In this document: piece after piece, positions 45,101 to 55,777 of the stretch | Position numbering within the stretch: the first letter of the stretch is position 1 | How the letters are laid out: each line of letters opens with the position of its first letter | NCBI GenBank assembly: GCA_014218235.1 | Contig: CM024764.1 | Location: 67,741,184-67,805,183 of the forward strand | From: Colocasia esculenta | Taxonomy: Eukaryota > Streptophyta > Magnoliopsida > Alismatales > Araceae | Reading direction: 5' to 3' | DNA: 64,000 nucleotides | Notes under the pieces: generated by a model | What the model saw: the letters and a program-made list of their open reading frames with translations, nothing else | What the model was told of the DNA's origin: nothing | Databases searched by the model: none | Translations under genes and position numbers: made by a program

Positions 45101-46180
45101 TATGGACTTTGTGACTGGATTGCCTATATCAGCTAGAGGGAATAACTCCATATGGGTAATTGTTGATAGATTCTCGAAGAGTGCTCATTTTCTTGCTATG
45201 AAGAAGCAGCAGTCCATAGAGAGTTTGGCTAGGCTATACATTGATAGTATCGTGAAGTTGCATGGTATTCCGAAGTCGATTAGTTCAGATCGTGATCTGA
45301 GATTTACATCTAGATTTTGGCAGAGTTTGCAGCAAGCTTTTGGAAGTTGAGTTCGGAATTTCATCCACAAATGGATGGACAGTCCGAGAGGACTATTCAG
45401 ACATTGGAGGATATGCTTAGGGCTTGTGTTCTTGATTGGAGAGGAGATTGGGAAACCCATCTAGCTCTTGTGAAATTTGCATACTATAATAGTTTCCACT
45501 CGAGTATAGGTATGGTGCCATTTGAGGCTTTGTATGAGAGACCTTGTAGATCCCCATTGTGTTGGGAAGAAGCAGGAGATCGGCATTTGGTTGGGTCGGA
45601 AGTGGTGCAGGAAACATCAACGAAAATCCAGTTGATTATGCAGAGATTGAAGGTAGCTCAAGATCGTCAAAAGAGTTAAGCGGATTCGAGGAGGAAGGAC
45701 TTGGCTTTTGAGGTGGGAGACCATGTATTTCTCAAGGTGTCACCAACCAAGGGTGTAGTGAGATTTGGGAAAAGAGGTAAGTTGAATCCTAGATTCATTG
45801 GACCTTTTGAGGTATTGAAGAAGATGGGAAATGTGGCATACCAGCTAGCTTTGCCACCATCCTTGGCAGGAGTACACCCATTCTTCATGTATCCATGTTA
45901 AGAAGGTATGTTCGAGATCCAGCACATGTGATTAGCCACGAACCGATGCAATTTCGGCCAAATTTGTCCTATGCGGAGTAGCCTATAGAAATACTAGATC
46001 GGAAGGTGCAAGAGTTGAGATCGAAGACCATTCATTTCGTGAAAGTTTTATGGAGGAATTTCTCGCGTGAAGAAGCAATGTGGGAACTTGAAGAGATGAT
46101 GAAGAAGCAATACCCATCGTTGTTCGGTAATTGTTCTAACTCAATCTTCGAGGATGAAGATTATTTTAAGGGGGAGAGGG
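45101..46180 (+). pseudogene. pol: T1 pol: integrase core and chromodomain-like C-terminus
   Basis: The integrase core resumes (MDFVTGLPISARGNNSIWVI, DRFSKSAHFLAM, HGIPKSISSDRDLRFTSRFW, HPQMDGQSERTIQTLEDMLR, YNSFHSSIGMVPFEALYERP). The C-terminal GPFEVLKKMGNVAYQLALPP segment follows, then, in a shifted frame, YVRDPAHVI and a chromodomain-like tail (VLWRNFSREEAMWELEE; about 45980-46130). That tail is what places T1 among chromoviruses, most likely Tekay/Del. Frame changes lie near 45345 and 45890, with stops at 45677 and near 45979. Confidence 0.88.
46168..46180 (+). other. Polypurine tract of T1
   Basis: AAGGGGGAGAGGG directly precedes the 3' LTR start TGTAGTGCCC at 46181. Confidence 0.88.
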
Positions 46181-48987
46181 TGTAGTGCCCTATTTTTGTT
46201 TTTGCTTGAATGAATGAATGCAATTGTGCATGTGTTTCCTGCATTTAACAGTATACTGTAACTTTGATGAACTTGACGTCAATATCTACTAACGTTGACT
46301 ACAGTTAGTGGCATGATCGATTGTCATCTAATGTCTGTTAATGACAGGGGATTGTGTCGCCTATAATTTTCTTGAATATTTGGTTTTTCAGGCAAATAAG
46401 TTGATGACATGATTGATGGACGTCTACTGCATGGTCGACGACAATAGGGGTTGACGTTAACTTGACTTGCCAGTTTTTGTTGTTTCCGTTTCGGGGTGAA
46501 AAAGTCATCCGTTTCTAATGCATTTAATGGGAAGATCGGGGCATTTTTGGTTCAAAGGCTAGGATTGAGGGTTAGGTGGTCTATAGGAGTCCTTATAAGA
46601 CCCCGATTTAGACTTTAGGAAAGGGTTTTTGCGTTGTCTTGGAGGAGAGAAAGGAGGTCCGAAGGAAGGGTTGCAGAGCATGGTTCGTGTGATCTGAAGC
46701 AAGTTGGACCAAGGGAGAACTACAAGGATCGTGAACAGAAGGTTCTCCAAGTGTGGTTGCAGTTCTGGAGGTCGGATCAAGCATTTGAAGACGGTGGAAG
46801 AGGGCTACCTTGTGACCAAGGCGGGCATCTTCAAATCTTTTCCCATGACTCCAGAAAGAGGGTTAGAGTCAAGTAGCATAGGGGAATGGTTTAGGATACT
46901 ACATTCTTTAGATTTACCATTTTTACAGATTTTTAAACCCATGAAATAAAATGTGGTAAGGGGTTAAAGATCTGTCATTTCATGTGTGGTTTTCTGGTCT
47001 GATGAACTAAACGTCAACATCGACCGCCGTTAAATTCATGTAAACGTCAAGCTTTTGGACGCCTACTATATATTAACGGCGCTATGTGCCGCCGTCAATT
47101 GATATTAACGACATGATATGTTGTCGTTAACCTGTGTAAACGGCATCATACCTTGCCGTTAAGTTCATCAGTGTTGTTTTCTACCAAGATTTTGGATTTC
47201 TGTAGATATTCTGTAAACTATACATTAGTAGGGAGTTTGGTTAGACTCTGTCATATATGATTGTTAATGTTACACAGCAGGAAAATCATGGTGATGATGT
47301 ATGGATTTTATGTAATATTCTAAAGCATTTTCTTTATTTAATTAAATAGAAAAGGAAATGGGTACAAGCTGATCCATGTTGTGATGTTTTAACTAGGATT
47401 TGTACTGCTGTTGGATGAGATTTCAGATCCATTGTGCTCAGTATTTACACAGTAAATTGCATGATTCTTTCACTGTTGTACCATGTTAAATAGTTCATGC
47501 TTATGATAATTAATGATGAGAAATGATACAGAACTCATAAAATTATGAAAATTTACATGTGTGAAGCATGATTAGATTTAGAATTTATGTCAAAATTTGG
47601 AGTTTTCTGAGCATTGTACACATTGTAATGATTTTCTGAATGTGTATAGAAATCAATTAATGGAGAAAAGAGGATGAATGATAAACCATGATGAAATCAG
47701 TATAGATAGTGCTATGTTAGGTTACTGTTATACAACAGAATAATGACTTCAGAAGAGAGATAATGCATTATGTAATCTTGCATTATAGTTTAGCTAGTTA
47801 TGCATTAATTTATGAATTGCATGAAGTAATTTCATAATTGCATGAAAATATGTATATTATATTTCTGAAATAATTTGGCCAATAAGACATTGCTATTATA
47901 GAGATACCTACATGGAACTACACCATGGAATGCCCCTATGGTAATGGTTCACCTACATGAATTGACTACATGAATCCGTGGGCAACGAATTGAAATCCTC
48001 GAGGTAGACAAGTTCTATTGGTTAAGGTGGGAAAGACTTTCCCCGGTATTGCACAACAACCAAGACTTTATCACTGTTTTGCCTAGGTGATAAGTGAATG
48101 ATTTCTCTACATGATCTCTATTAATAGTGGGGCTATGTCTTGGCAACTATTCTTACATGATAAATGATCTACATGCTATATGATAAATGATCTACATATT
48201 ACATGACAAATGAACTACATGCTACATGATAAATGATTGACTACATGCTACAAGATATGAAGTACATGCTACTTGAAATTAATTACATTTTACATGACAT
48301 TGAACACATATTATAAGACTTTGACTATATGCCATGCCACATGAAAATGTTTAAATCATTTGTTTTATTATGAGATGTAAGCCACATATTACATGAAATT
48401 GTTTTATTCTTCATGATGAATAACCATGCCATGTAAAGAGTGATTGCCAAATGAATTAGAGCATATTGATAGGAAGAGTTATACGGTATCAAGGATAAAA
48501 AAGAAATAAGCTATCATGTTTTAAAATTACTATATGATAAATTTTGAACTGTCTTTCCTTGTTGCTTGCTGGGTCTAGTAGACTCACACTTGATTAACAT
48601 TTCAGGAGAGACTGAGGATACTCAGGAGTTAGTACACTCTGACTCGGAGCGTGAGGACGTGGAGGCGTAGTTCTTTACTTTGTGTGTGTGATTGAGAGAG
48701 ACTATGTATGTGAGAATAAATTGTACTTTGAGCATTATGTATTTGGACTTATGAACTGTTATAACTTTGGACTATTGTAATTCCTCGTTTATGATTTAGA
48801 CTTGATATTTGGATACAATGTTGAAGAAATTTAGTTCCACATTCCATTGCAACTCGTTGGAATTTAAATTGTCATTTATGTATATCTTAATCTGAACTGA
48901 TTATTGTTGGATATTTTCCACTGTAATACCTCTATTGGATCCAATGTGAGTTGGAATAATTGAACTGGGTCCAAGAGGGGCTTTACA
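46181..48987 (+). repeat. 3' LTR of T1
   Basis: It starts TGTAGTGCCC and ends GGGGCTTTACA. This uninterrupted 2.8-kb copy is the key for recognising the three 5' LTR segments. It carries a TATA-like TTATAAG (46593-46599), a decayed donor GAG|TCAAGT (46866-46874), a GCCGTCAA/CGTTAA word cluster (about 47005-47165), a CTACATG array (about 48150-48310) and a hairpin plus acceptor-like site (48570-48605). The left-hand target duplication lies outside the window, so the right one cannot be confirmed. Confidence 0.9.
48570..48605 (+). promoter_or_regulatory. LTR hairpin plus acceptor-like CAG|G, T1
   Basis: TGGGTCT (48570-48576) pairs with AGACTCA (48580-48586) across AGT, with one G-T pair. TTGATTAACATTTCAG|GAG follows, with AG ending at 48605. 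Confidence 0.55.
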
Positions 48988-49477
48988 TTGGTCGACCGAT
49001 ATGTTCGGTCGATCGACCGATTCTCGCGATGTTCAGAACTGGTTTAAAACTTTTCTACTTGTGATGATGGGTTGGTAGTTTGAGTTGGAACATGTCAATC
49101 CACTTAACTCATGAGGTTCTACTTTAGGCCACATAAATCACTCGAAATATTATGATACTGAAGGTAGTAAAACAAAGAGTGGAAGAGAAGACAATATCCT
49201 ACCTTAAAAAGAAAACTATTCTAAGAAATAGAGCTCCTTCAGATCTTCTTCCTTCACCCTTGCACGGACTCCCTTATTTCTTCTTCTTCCTCAAACTTTT
49301 GGAGATAATAGAAGCCAGCAACTAGAGTTCTGGCTAAAGGATCAACTTATATAGAGAACAGTGAAAGAGATTACATAGTAATTACATAGTAATCAAGTAT
49401 ATGTATATATATATATATCATTTAATACAAGTATTATCTATTTGAGCTGGTATTTTATATTTATCTTAGCCATAACA
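48988..49477 (-). other. Probable minus-strand LTR fragment, left part
   Basis: No coding sequence is seen. Together with 62558-62721, which continues it across SIRE-B, it makes about 655 bp whose reverse complement starts TGTAACACCTC like a plant LTR and contains CTATATAAG (49346-49354) as a possible TATA box. A GTCGACCGAT word cluster lies at 48989-49030. It ends against the T1 LTR, so the far border is unknown. It could also be host intergenic DNA. Confidence 0.4.
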
Positions 49478-51438
49478 TGTTGCCCAGCTAGCTAGCCCAG
49501 AGGGGGGGGGGGCTGAATGGGTTGTTAAAATTTGATCTTTGATTAAAACCTGTTCACTAAAAGGATTACACAACAGCTTTAAACAGAAGTTAGAGTTAGA
49601 GGAAAAAGATAGCAAATGCACAAAGACACAACCACACGACACAAGGATTTTTATCCTGGTTCGGAACTCCTCTCCACAGGAGACCTACGTCCAGTCCCTG
49701 AGCAATGCCTCAGGATTTCACTAACAAGGGTACTATCCCCCTCACAGATCCTTACACCCAGCCTCAACTGGTCTTCCTTCAACCTGAAGGGAAAACAACC
49801 ACCCTGATACCACCAGGTCTTCCTTCGTCCAGAAGGGAACAAACCAATGAAGAGAAAAATTTAAGAACATGCTTCAGACACTAGCTGAACTAGCTACAAG
49901 CTGAAGCAGACAAGCCTCAAGAGAGAAAAGGATTTAACAGGGTTCCTCTCCAAGGACTACACTGGCTCTCACACAAGAGTTTCTTCTATGAACACTGAGA
50001 GCAAAAGAGCTACGGAAAACAATTGGAATGGACGCTTGTCTCTTGTTTGAAACTCAGAGGACTCGAAGAACTTGAGTTGCTTGCTTTTCAGAATGATATT
50101 CACTCTCGTTCCATTCTTCTTCTCCGTCTTGAGTCTTGTATTTAAGCTTCTACTTGAAATTTGAACGTTAAAGGTACCGTTGTCTCTCATCCAGGTGTAC
50201 GTTAGACTGAAAGAAGTTGGAGTCTTGGAAGCTTCCAGTCAACAGTCTTTGAACACTTTGAACACGCAAAGAGAAGAGATCTTTTAGATATCTTTTGTCT
50301 TCTATTTGAATTAACGTTGCAAAGTGGAGATGGATCTATTATCTGCACGCTTATCAAACAGATAGCAAACAGCTAAGCTGTCTCTGATGTCAGTCAACGT
50401 TAGAAAGAATAGCATGGAAATAGTAAGACCAATTAGCTGAAACTAAAAGACGTTTGCAGAATAGGCATGATTATGGACGATATCTTCTGCATGCATACAG
50501 AGATATGTTTAGGTCACATCACATGTAGGTGTGTCAGAGATATGTATACGTGGACTTTGACTAGATAAAAACAAGTCAATGAGAGATATACAAGTCGATG
50601 GCTCAATGACTTATGAAATCGTTATGACCCATAGCAAATCGTTCTATAACAGAGGATATAAGAAATCGTTATGAATCATGGCAAGTTGTTCTGATTCTGA
50701 AGAAATCGATGTGAAACACTTAACAAATCGTTATGAGATGCAAGTCGTTATGAGTTTCAAAGAAATCGTTACGAGAACCAAAGAAATCGTTACGGCTTAG
50801 CAAGTCGTTATGACAGTACAGAAATCGTTATGAAACTCTTAACAAATCGTTGCACAAAGCAAATCGTTATGAGATCTGAAGAAATCGTTACGAGGTCTAA
50901 AAAAATCGTTACGCCTTAGAAAGTCGTTGCGAGTTCTAAAGAAATTGTTACGAGGTCTAAAGAAATCGTTACGCCTTAAAAAGTCATTGCGAGTTCTAGA
51001 GAAATCGTTACGAGGTCTAAAGAAATCGTTACGGCTAGAGAGTCATTGTGAGTTCTAAAGAAATCGTTACGAGGTCTAAAGAAATCGTTGCGACAGTCAA
51101 GTCGTTACGAGTTCTAAAGAAATCGTTGCGATGTCTTAAAGAATCGTTGCGATATCGATTTGTTTTGAACTTTTCGGTCAGAAAGGAAATCGTTCTGCTT
51201 ATCAAAGAAGTCGATGTGAAGTATGAAGAAGTCGATACAAGACTTGGACAGAATATGAGATGAGACTTACCTGATTGTCCTGAACTTTCATTTTTCTTTT
51301 ATTTCCTGTTCTCAAAGCTCAAGAAATTCATTAGTACTATTTTGTTAATCAACAAAATTCATTAGTACTATTTTTTAATCATCAAAATTTAATATATAAA
51401 TAAGTGAATTAATTTATATGGGGAAAGTTTGGTCATCA
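49478..51438 (-). repeat. 3' LTR of SIRE-B
   Basis: It is bounded by TGTTGCCCAGC (plus-strand left end) and GGTCATCA, with the polypurine tract just outside at 51439-51452. Inside are a G-run (49503-49512), the CCTGAG/CTCAGG hairpin (49697-49714), about two AAGGAAGACC-type repeats (49775-49845), a TTAAATAC TATA variant (50138-50146) and a TCGTTACG array (50620-51165). Confidence 0.95.
50620..51165. repeat. TCGTTACG-word array with about 20-bp steps, SIRE-B 3' LTR
   Basis: AAATCGTTACGAGGTCTAAAG, AAATCGTTACGCCTTAGAAAG and TCGTTGCGAGTTCTAAAG alternate (21+21+18 bp), making a 60-bp unit. The copy in the 5' LTR lies at about 61730-62275. Word spacing matches SIRE-A although the filler sequence differs. 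Confidence 0.85.
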
Positions 51439-51452
51439 ATCTCCCCCTTTTT
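51439..51452 (-). other. Polypurine tract of SIRE-B
   Basis: On the minus strand AAAAAGGGGGAGAT lies just before the 3' LTR. A second tract, AAAATGGGGGAGAAAA, is at 51555-51570. An adjoining stretch (about 51490-51560) is duplicated in tandem. Confidence 0.88.
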
Positions 51453-51622
51453 GATGATGACAAAATATACTAAACATTACACAACAACCAAACATGTTTT
51501 TCAGAATAGCTTTAGTTTTCTCCAACAAGCATGTTTTTTTCAGAATAGCTTTAGTTTTCTCCCCCATTTTGTCAATAAGCAAAAAGATGGTCGATGAGAC
51601 AAAGAAGAGAGAAATCATTATA

Positions 51623-54600
51623 TTAAGTTTGAGAAAGATAGTACAAGGGAGATAACAAGGAGGCATGCTGTGAAATAACAGCCCATGCCTTGATCTCAAA
51701 ATCTTCAAAAATCTGCTGAAATACTCCAAAAGCAACTGAAAAGGTAGGACCCATGGAGGGAATGTTCCTTTGAATGTAGAGTTGCCTTTGCTGTTCTAAG
51801 AATACTCCATACTGGGTTTTATCAAGATAAATCTGTGAAATGTACTCTTGCCAAAACTGGCCCGAAGGAGAAATTTGTCCAAAGAGATTGGATAATAAAT
51901 CTTGTGATCTAGGAGATCCTGCTTCAGAGCATAGAAGGCAGAATATCTGGCTGCCCACACAACATAGATCTCTTGAATAGGAGTGATGGAGTTGAGATCC
52001 AAGAATGTTTCTGCTGAAAGAGTGGGCTTCCTTTGACTAGCTAGATCACGGTTGATAGCTTCCAACTGTAGATGTGAGGCCTGATAAAGAATGTCCCATT
52101 CTGAGGGAGTAAGTCTCTCACACTCAGAAATGAGTGGAGCCAAGGTCTGAGAAGAAATGCGGCCAGAGTGGTATTCTCTGAAGATGAACCGCAAGAATGA
52201 AGGTAGTCTGCCCTGCTTGGCTGACATCCGGCCCATTTGCCTTGCAAACATGTCTAAAGCATGAGATCCTGCATCTGAATCAAACACTAGGGAGTGTAGC
52301 TTTGGCAGAAGGACTAGAGAGTCAATTTGGAGATCAGCAAAGTCCACTGAGAGGGGAACATTTACAGGACGTTCTGATCTCAGCATCACTAAGGCTGAAT
52401 GAAATTGGTAGAACTGTACCTCAGGCAGCTTGTTCAAGTAGCAGAAGTCACTGTACAGCTGAAAGTTCCTGGCAATACGAATCTCTTTCAAAATGTAAGG
52501 TCCCCAAGAGTTCTTATGTTGAATAATGAACCACTCAGAAAAGGTGAGTGGGTGAGCTCTGTGGGTAAGAGATTCTGCCCTGGCAGTCAAATACTTTTCA
52601 TATTGAGCCTTATTTCCCTTGACAGCTGCCCACTGATCTTCAGTCTTGAACTCAGTGCCCTCAAGGATTTTGGATTTGTGGAATTGGGATATCTGAGTAA
52701 GAGGAAGAACAATGTTTAGGTGTTCGGATAGGTTAAGAAAAGGAATACCATAAATGGTAGAAAGAATGCACTTTTGAAGATATTCCTTGTAGATAGGTCT
52801 TCTCTTAGGATCAAGGGTAAGAGAATACCAAAGAGGAGGGAATAAGGGAACAGAAGAGATGCTAAGAGAGGAGGAAGTTTTCCTCTTTTTCTTGGCAGGA
52901 CTGGGAGGATCAGTCCTGTGGATATGAGAAGCAGTGGAGAGAATGGTGATAAGGGTGTTTCTTTCAAAATCATCCGGAAGATTTGTGTCAAAGACACCAA
53001 GTGGTAGAGGTTTTTCCGGAGGAAAGATAACAGAAGAAGGAGGAGTAGGAGGATAGAAAAGATGTTTGGGATTAAAGGATGAAGTTGGTTGAACTGGAGG
53101 TGTTTGAGCTTGAGGAGGTGAAGGTTTGGGATTGAATGAGGATGGAGCTGAGATGTGAGAAGGAGTGGGAGAGAAGGAAGGTTGAGATGAAATGAAGGAT
53201 GAGGATGGTTGGGTGCGAGGCACAGGGTGTTTGATGGTTGGTGGTGCAGGAGGGGCTGTAGAAGGAGATGGAGGTGAGGAGAGGGTTGGAGTGGCAAGAG
53301 ATGAAGTGTCAGGGGCCTTAGAAGCTGTCATTGGCTCTTTTCCCTTAGCCTGACCTTCTCTGACTGCTGAGGAGGGTCCTGAAGACCCTGAAGCTGACAC
53401 TGGTTCTGCTGATCCCAAAACTGATGGCCCTGCTGGCGAGACCCTTGAGCAGATGGCCCTGCTGGCCCTGGTGGCCGAGGAGCAGCAGCTGGTCTGCTCG
53501 GAGAAACCCTACTAGACTTTGACAGAACAGCAAGCATAGACTTCATATCAGACATCTCTTTATTGAACCACCTCATTGCATTTCGGATTGAAGATAAGTC
53601 TGAGGAGGTTGAAGCTTGACTAGCAACAATGCCTTGAATACTTGTCTGAACTGATGACAAGATCTCTCCTTGAGCCTTCAACAATGCCATAACAGGCTTC
53701 AGATTTACTTTTCTATGGCCCTTTCTTGGCCTTCTGAGAACAATTCTCTTCTGCTTCCCTTGCTGAGTGACAGGCTCCTCAAGATTAATATTGCTTGCAC
53801 TTGGGCCTTCACTAACAGGAACACTGGCTGGAGGTGGAATTTCCTGAGATGGGGCAGCTGACTCAGGAACATTCTCAATCAATGGTTCCTCAGTGCCCAC
53901 TTGCTCCCCCTGAATAGGAGCAGGGAGTTCAACACTTTCTTGCTCCCCCTGGGCAGGAGCATCCTCCAAAACAACTTTTTCCAAGTGGCCTTCTGCCACG
54001 GATTCAGACACTTCAGGTTCAATGACACTTTGCTCCCCTTGGCTAGGAGCTTCTTCCATGACCACATCTTGTTGAGTACCTGCTTGTATCTCAACATTAG
54101 CAACTGGTTCAGACTGAATTTCTGTATGGCCTGGTGCCATAACTTCTTCTTCAACACGTCCACCTACTTTAGAAGTAGCTGAGGTGGAGGGAATGGAATC
54201 CAATACCTCTCTTAAAATAGAGGCGACTAAGGTGGTGGGCAAAGAGTCTGCCACACCAGCTGCACCTTCTTCCATCTGAACTTCTGGAGAATGAGAGTCA
54301 ATCTCCACAACAGGTGATTCTGAAACTTCTGCCTGGCTTGCCACAACTGGTACTGCTGCTGCTTGCTCTGCTGCTGCTGCTTGCTCTGCTGCTGCTGCTT
54401 GCTCTGCTGGTGCTGCTTCTTCTTGAACTTCTGGGATATCTCCAATAATCGCTTCTCCCTCTGCCACAGAGGTCTTTGTCCAAACTCCATCTTGCACTGA
54501 AAAACCACTTTTCTTCAAATTTCTGGACCTTATAGACTGGCCCATCTTCTCTACTACTGCTCCAGACACATCTACTCCAAAGTGCTTGAAAATCTTGGTG

Positions 54601-55277
54601 AGTAGATGAGCATAGGGCAAGGAAACATTCAACTTGCTCTTGGTTTCCCATATCTGAGCATGAGCAAATTTCATTCGCTCAATCATTACAGCGGCCAAGT
54701 TTATCTCCTTGTTCTGGATTGCCCAGAACATTATGTCCGAATCTGCCCTAGTGCATGAAGAAAACGTAGCACTTCGAGGTACTATAATTTGGCAGACAAT
54801 AAAGTGAAGCAACCGATTAAATGCGGACATCTGATTAATATCTAGCTTTCCATCTTTCAGCTTAAACCCTGGACCAATAATTCCGAGACCCTTTACTTCA
54901 TCATTCACAGAGTGAATGCCACTATACCCAGAGGTCTTTACTCCAAACAACTCATGCAATAGCTCATGGTTTATCTTGATTTGGATACCCCTGACAGAGG
55001 AGACAAGGGACCCATCCGCTTCTGGTTTCAAGCAAATGTAAAACGCTTTCACCAGGTCCGGATAACTTACCTCGGTGAAAGTAGCAACATCCATCCACTG
55101 CATTCTTCTCAAAGCTTCGACTAGACTGGTCATGCCACTCTTCTCAAGGTTCTGAACATCCACTGCCTTATTTCCGCAGATCTTCGTCTTCACGAAGGTA
55201 AACCTTTCTTGCTCCTTCGGGGACAGAAACTCAGCACTGTAACCTCCAACACTTCCGGTGATCATCGGAGCGGCCAT
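51623..55277 (-). pseudogene. SIRE-B env-like third ORF (two frameshifts)
   Basis: From ATG at 55277 a frame of 649 codons runs to 53328. A second frame of up to 540 codons runs from about 53430 to 51796, and a third carries the C-terminus to 51623. They form one protein of about 1,200 residues broken near 53430 (beside a TTTTGGG run) and 51885. The first 240 residues match the 'putative plant transposon protein' type domain (SYPDLVKAFYICL-like block, SAFNRLLHFIVCQIIVPRSA). An acidic Glu/Gln/Ala-rich linker follows with an AAEQ repeat, then a coiled-coil-like segment, a long Pro/Ser-rich region, and a folded-looking C-terminal domain (RQMGRMSAKQGRLPSFLRFI). No signal peptide or clear membrane anchor is seen, so 'env-like' refers to position only. 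Confidence 0.8.
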
Positions 55278-55682
55278 GGGTGCAGAGGAGAAAGAGATTC
55301 TGGTGAAGGGAGATGATGGAAGGGATGGAAGCTCTCGAAGGGATTCTTCGCGGGAAGAGGAGAAAGCTTCGAAAGTTGCAGAGAGTCGATGCCGAAATCG
55401 TTAGGGCATCGGCTTTGGGTGAACAGATAAAAGATAAAAGGGTAAAGGTAGAAGACAAGTCGTTCTCAGAACGATTTGAATAAATTAATATTACTTTACC
55501 GAAAAGTGGAGCGCCAAAGGCGGTAAAGCCAGAAAGCGACAAAACCGTTTGACGGGTCAAACAACTTTCAACACAATAGCGGTCAAAGCATGTAGATAAC
55601 TGAGTTTTGCTTATTCTTAAAGGAGAGAAATTTTCATTTAATCTGAAAAAATTTATATGTCAATAAAGTTACAGAAATCTTT
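55278..55682 (-). other. Spacer between SIRE-B pol and env-like ORF
   Basis: About 400 bp of AT-rich leader contain an AACGACTTG word like those of the LTR array. No separate gene is seen. A promoter or splice site for the env-like RNA could lie here, but I cannot identify one. Confidence 0.4.
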
Positions 55683-55777
55683 TCATAAATTGCACATCCC
55701 TAATTCCCTTCTAAGAGATGTAAATCTCTCTTCAGGTAGGGCTTTTGTGAAGATATCTGCTAATTGACCATTTGTAT

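Noticed and set aside
49503..49512. G-run near the SIRE-B LTR end as a G-quadruplex or telomere-like signal
   Set aside because: A single homopolymer of variable length, homologous to a shorter C-run in SIRE-A; it gives no four-run pattern.
52199..52719. Plus-strand open frames opposite the env-like ORF
   Set aside because: Antisense shadows with no codon-level similarity to the matching part of SIRE-A.
51623..55277. A true retroviral envelope gene
   Set aside because: No signal peptide, furin-like site or membrane anchor is visible; position after pol is the only likeness.
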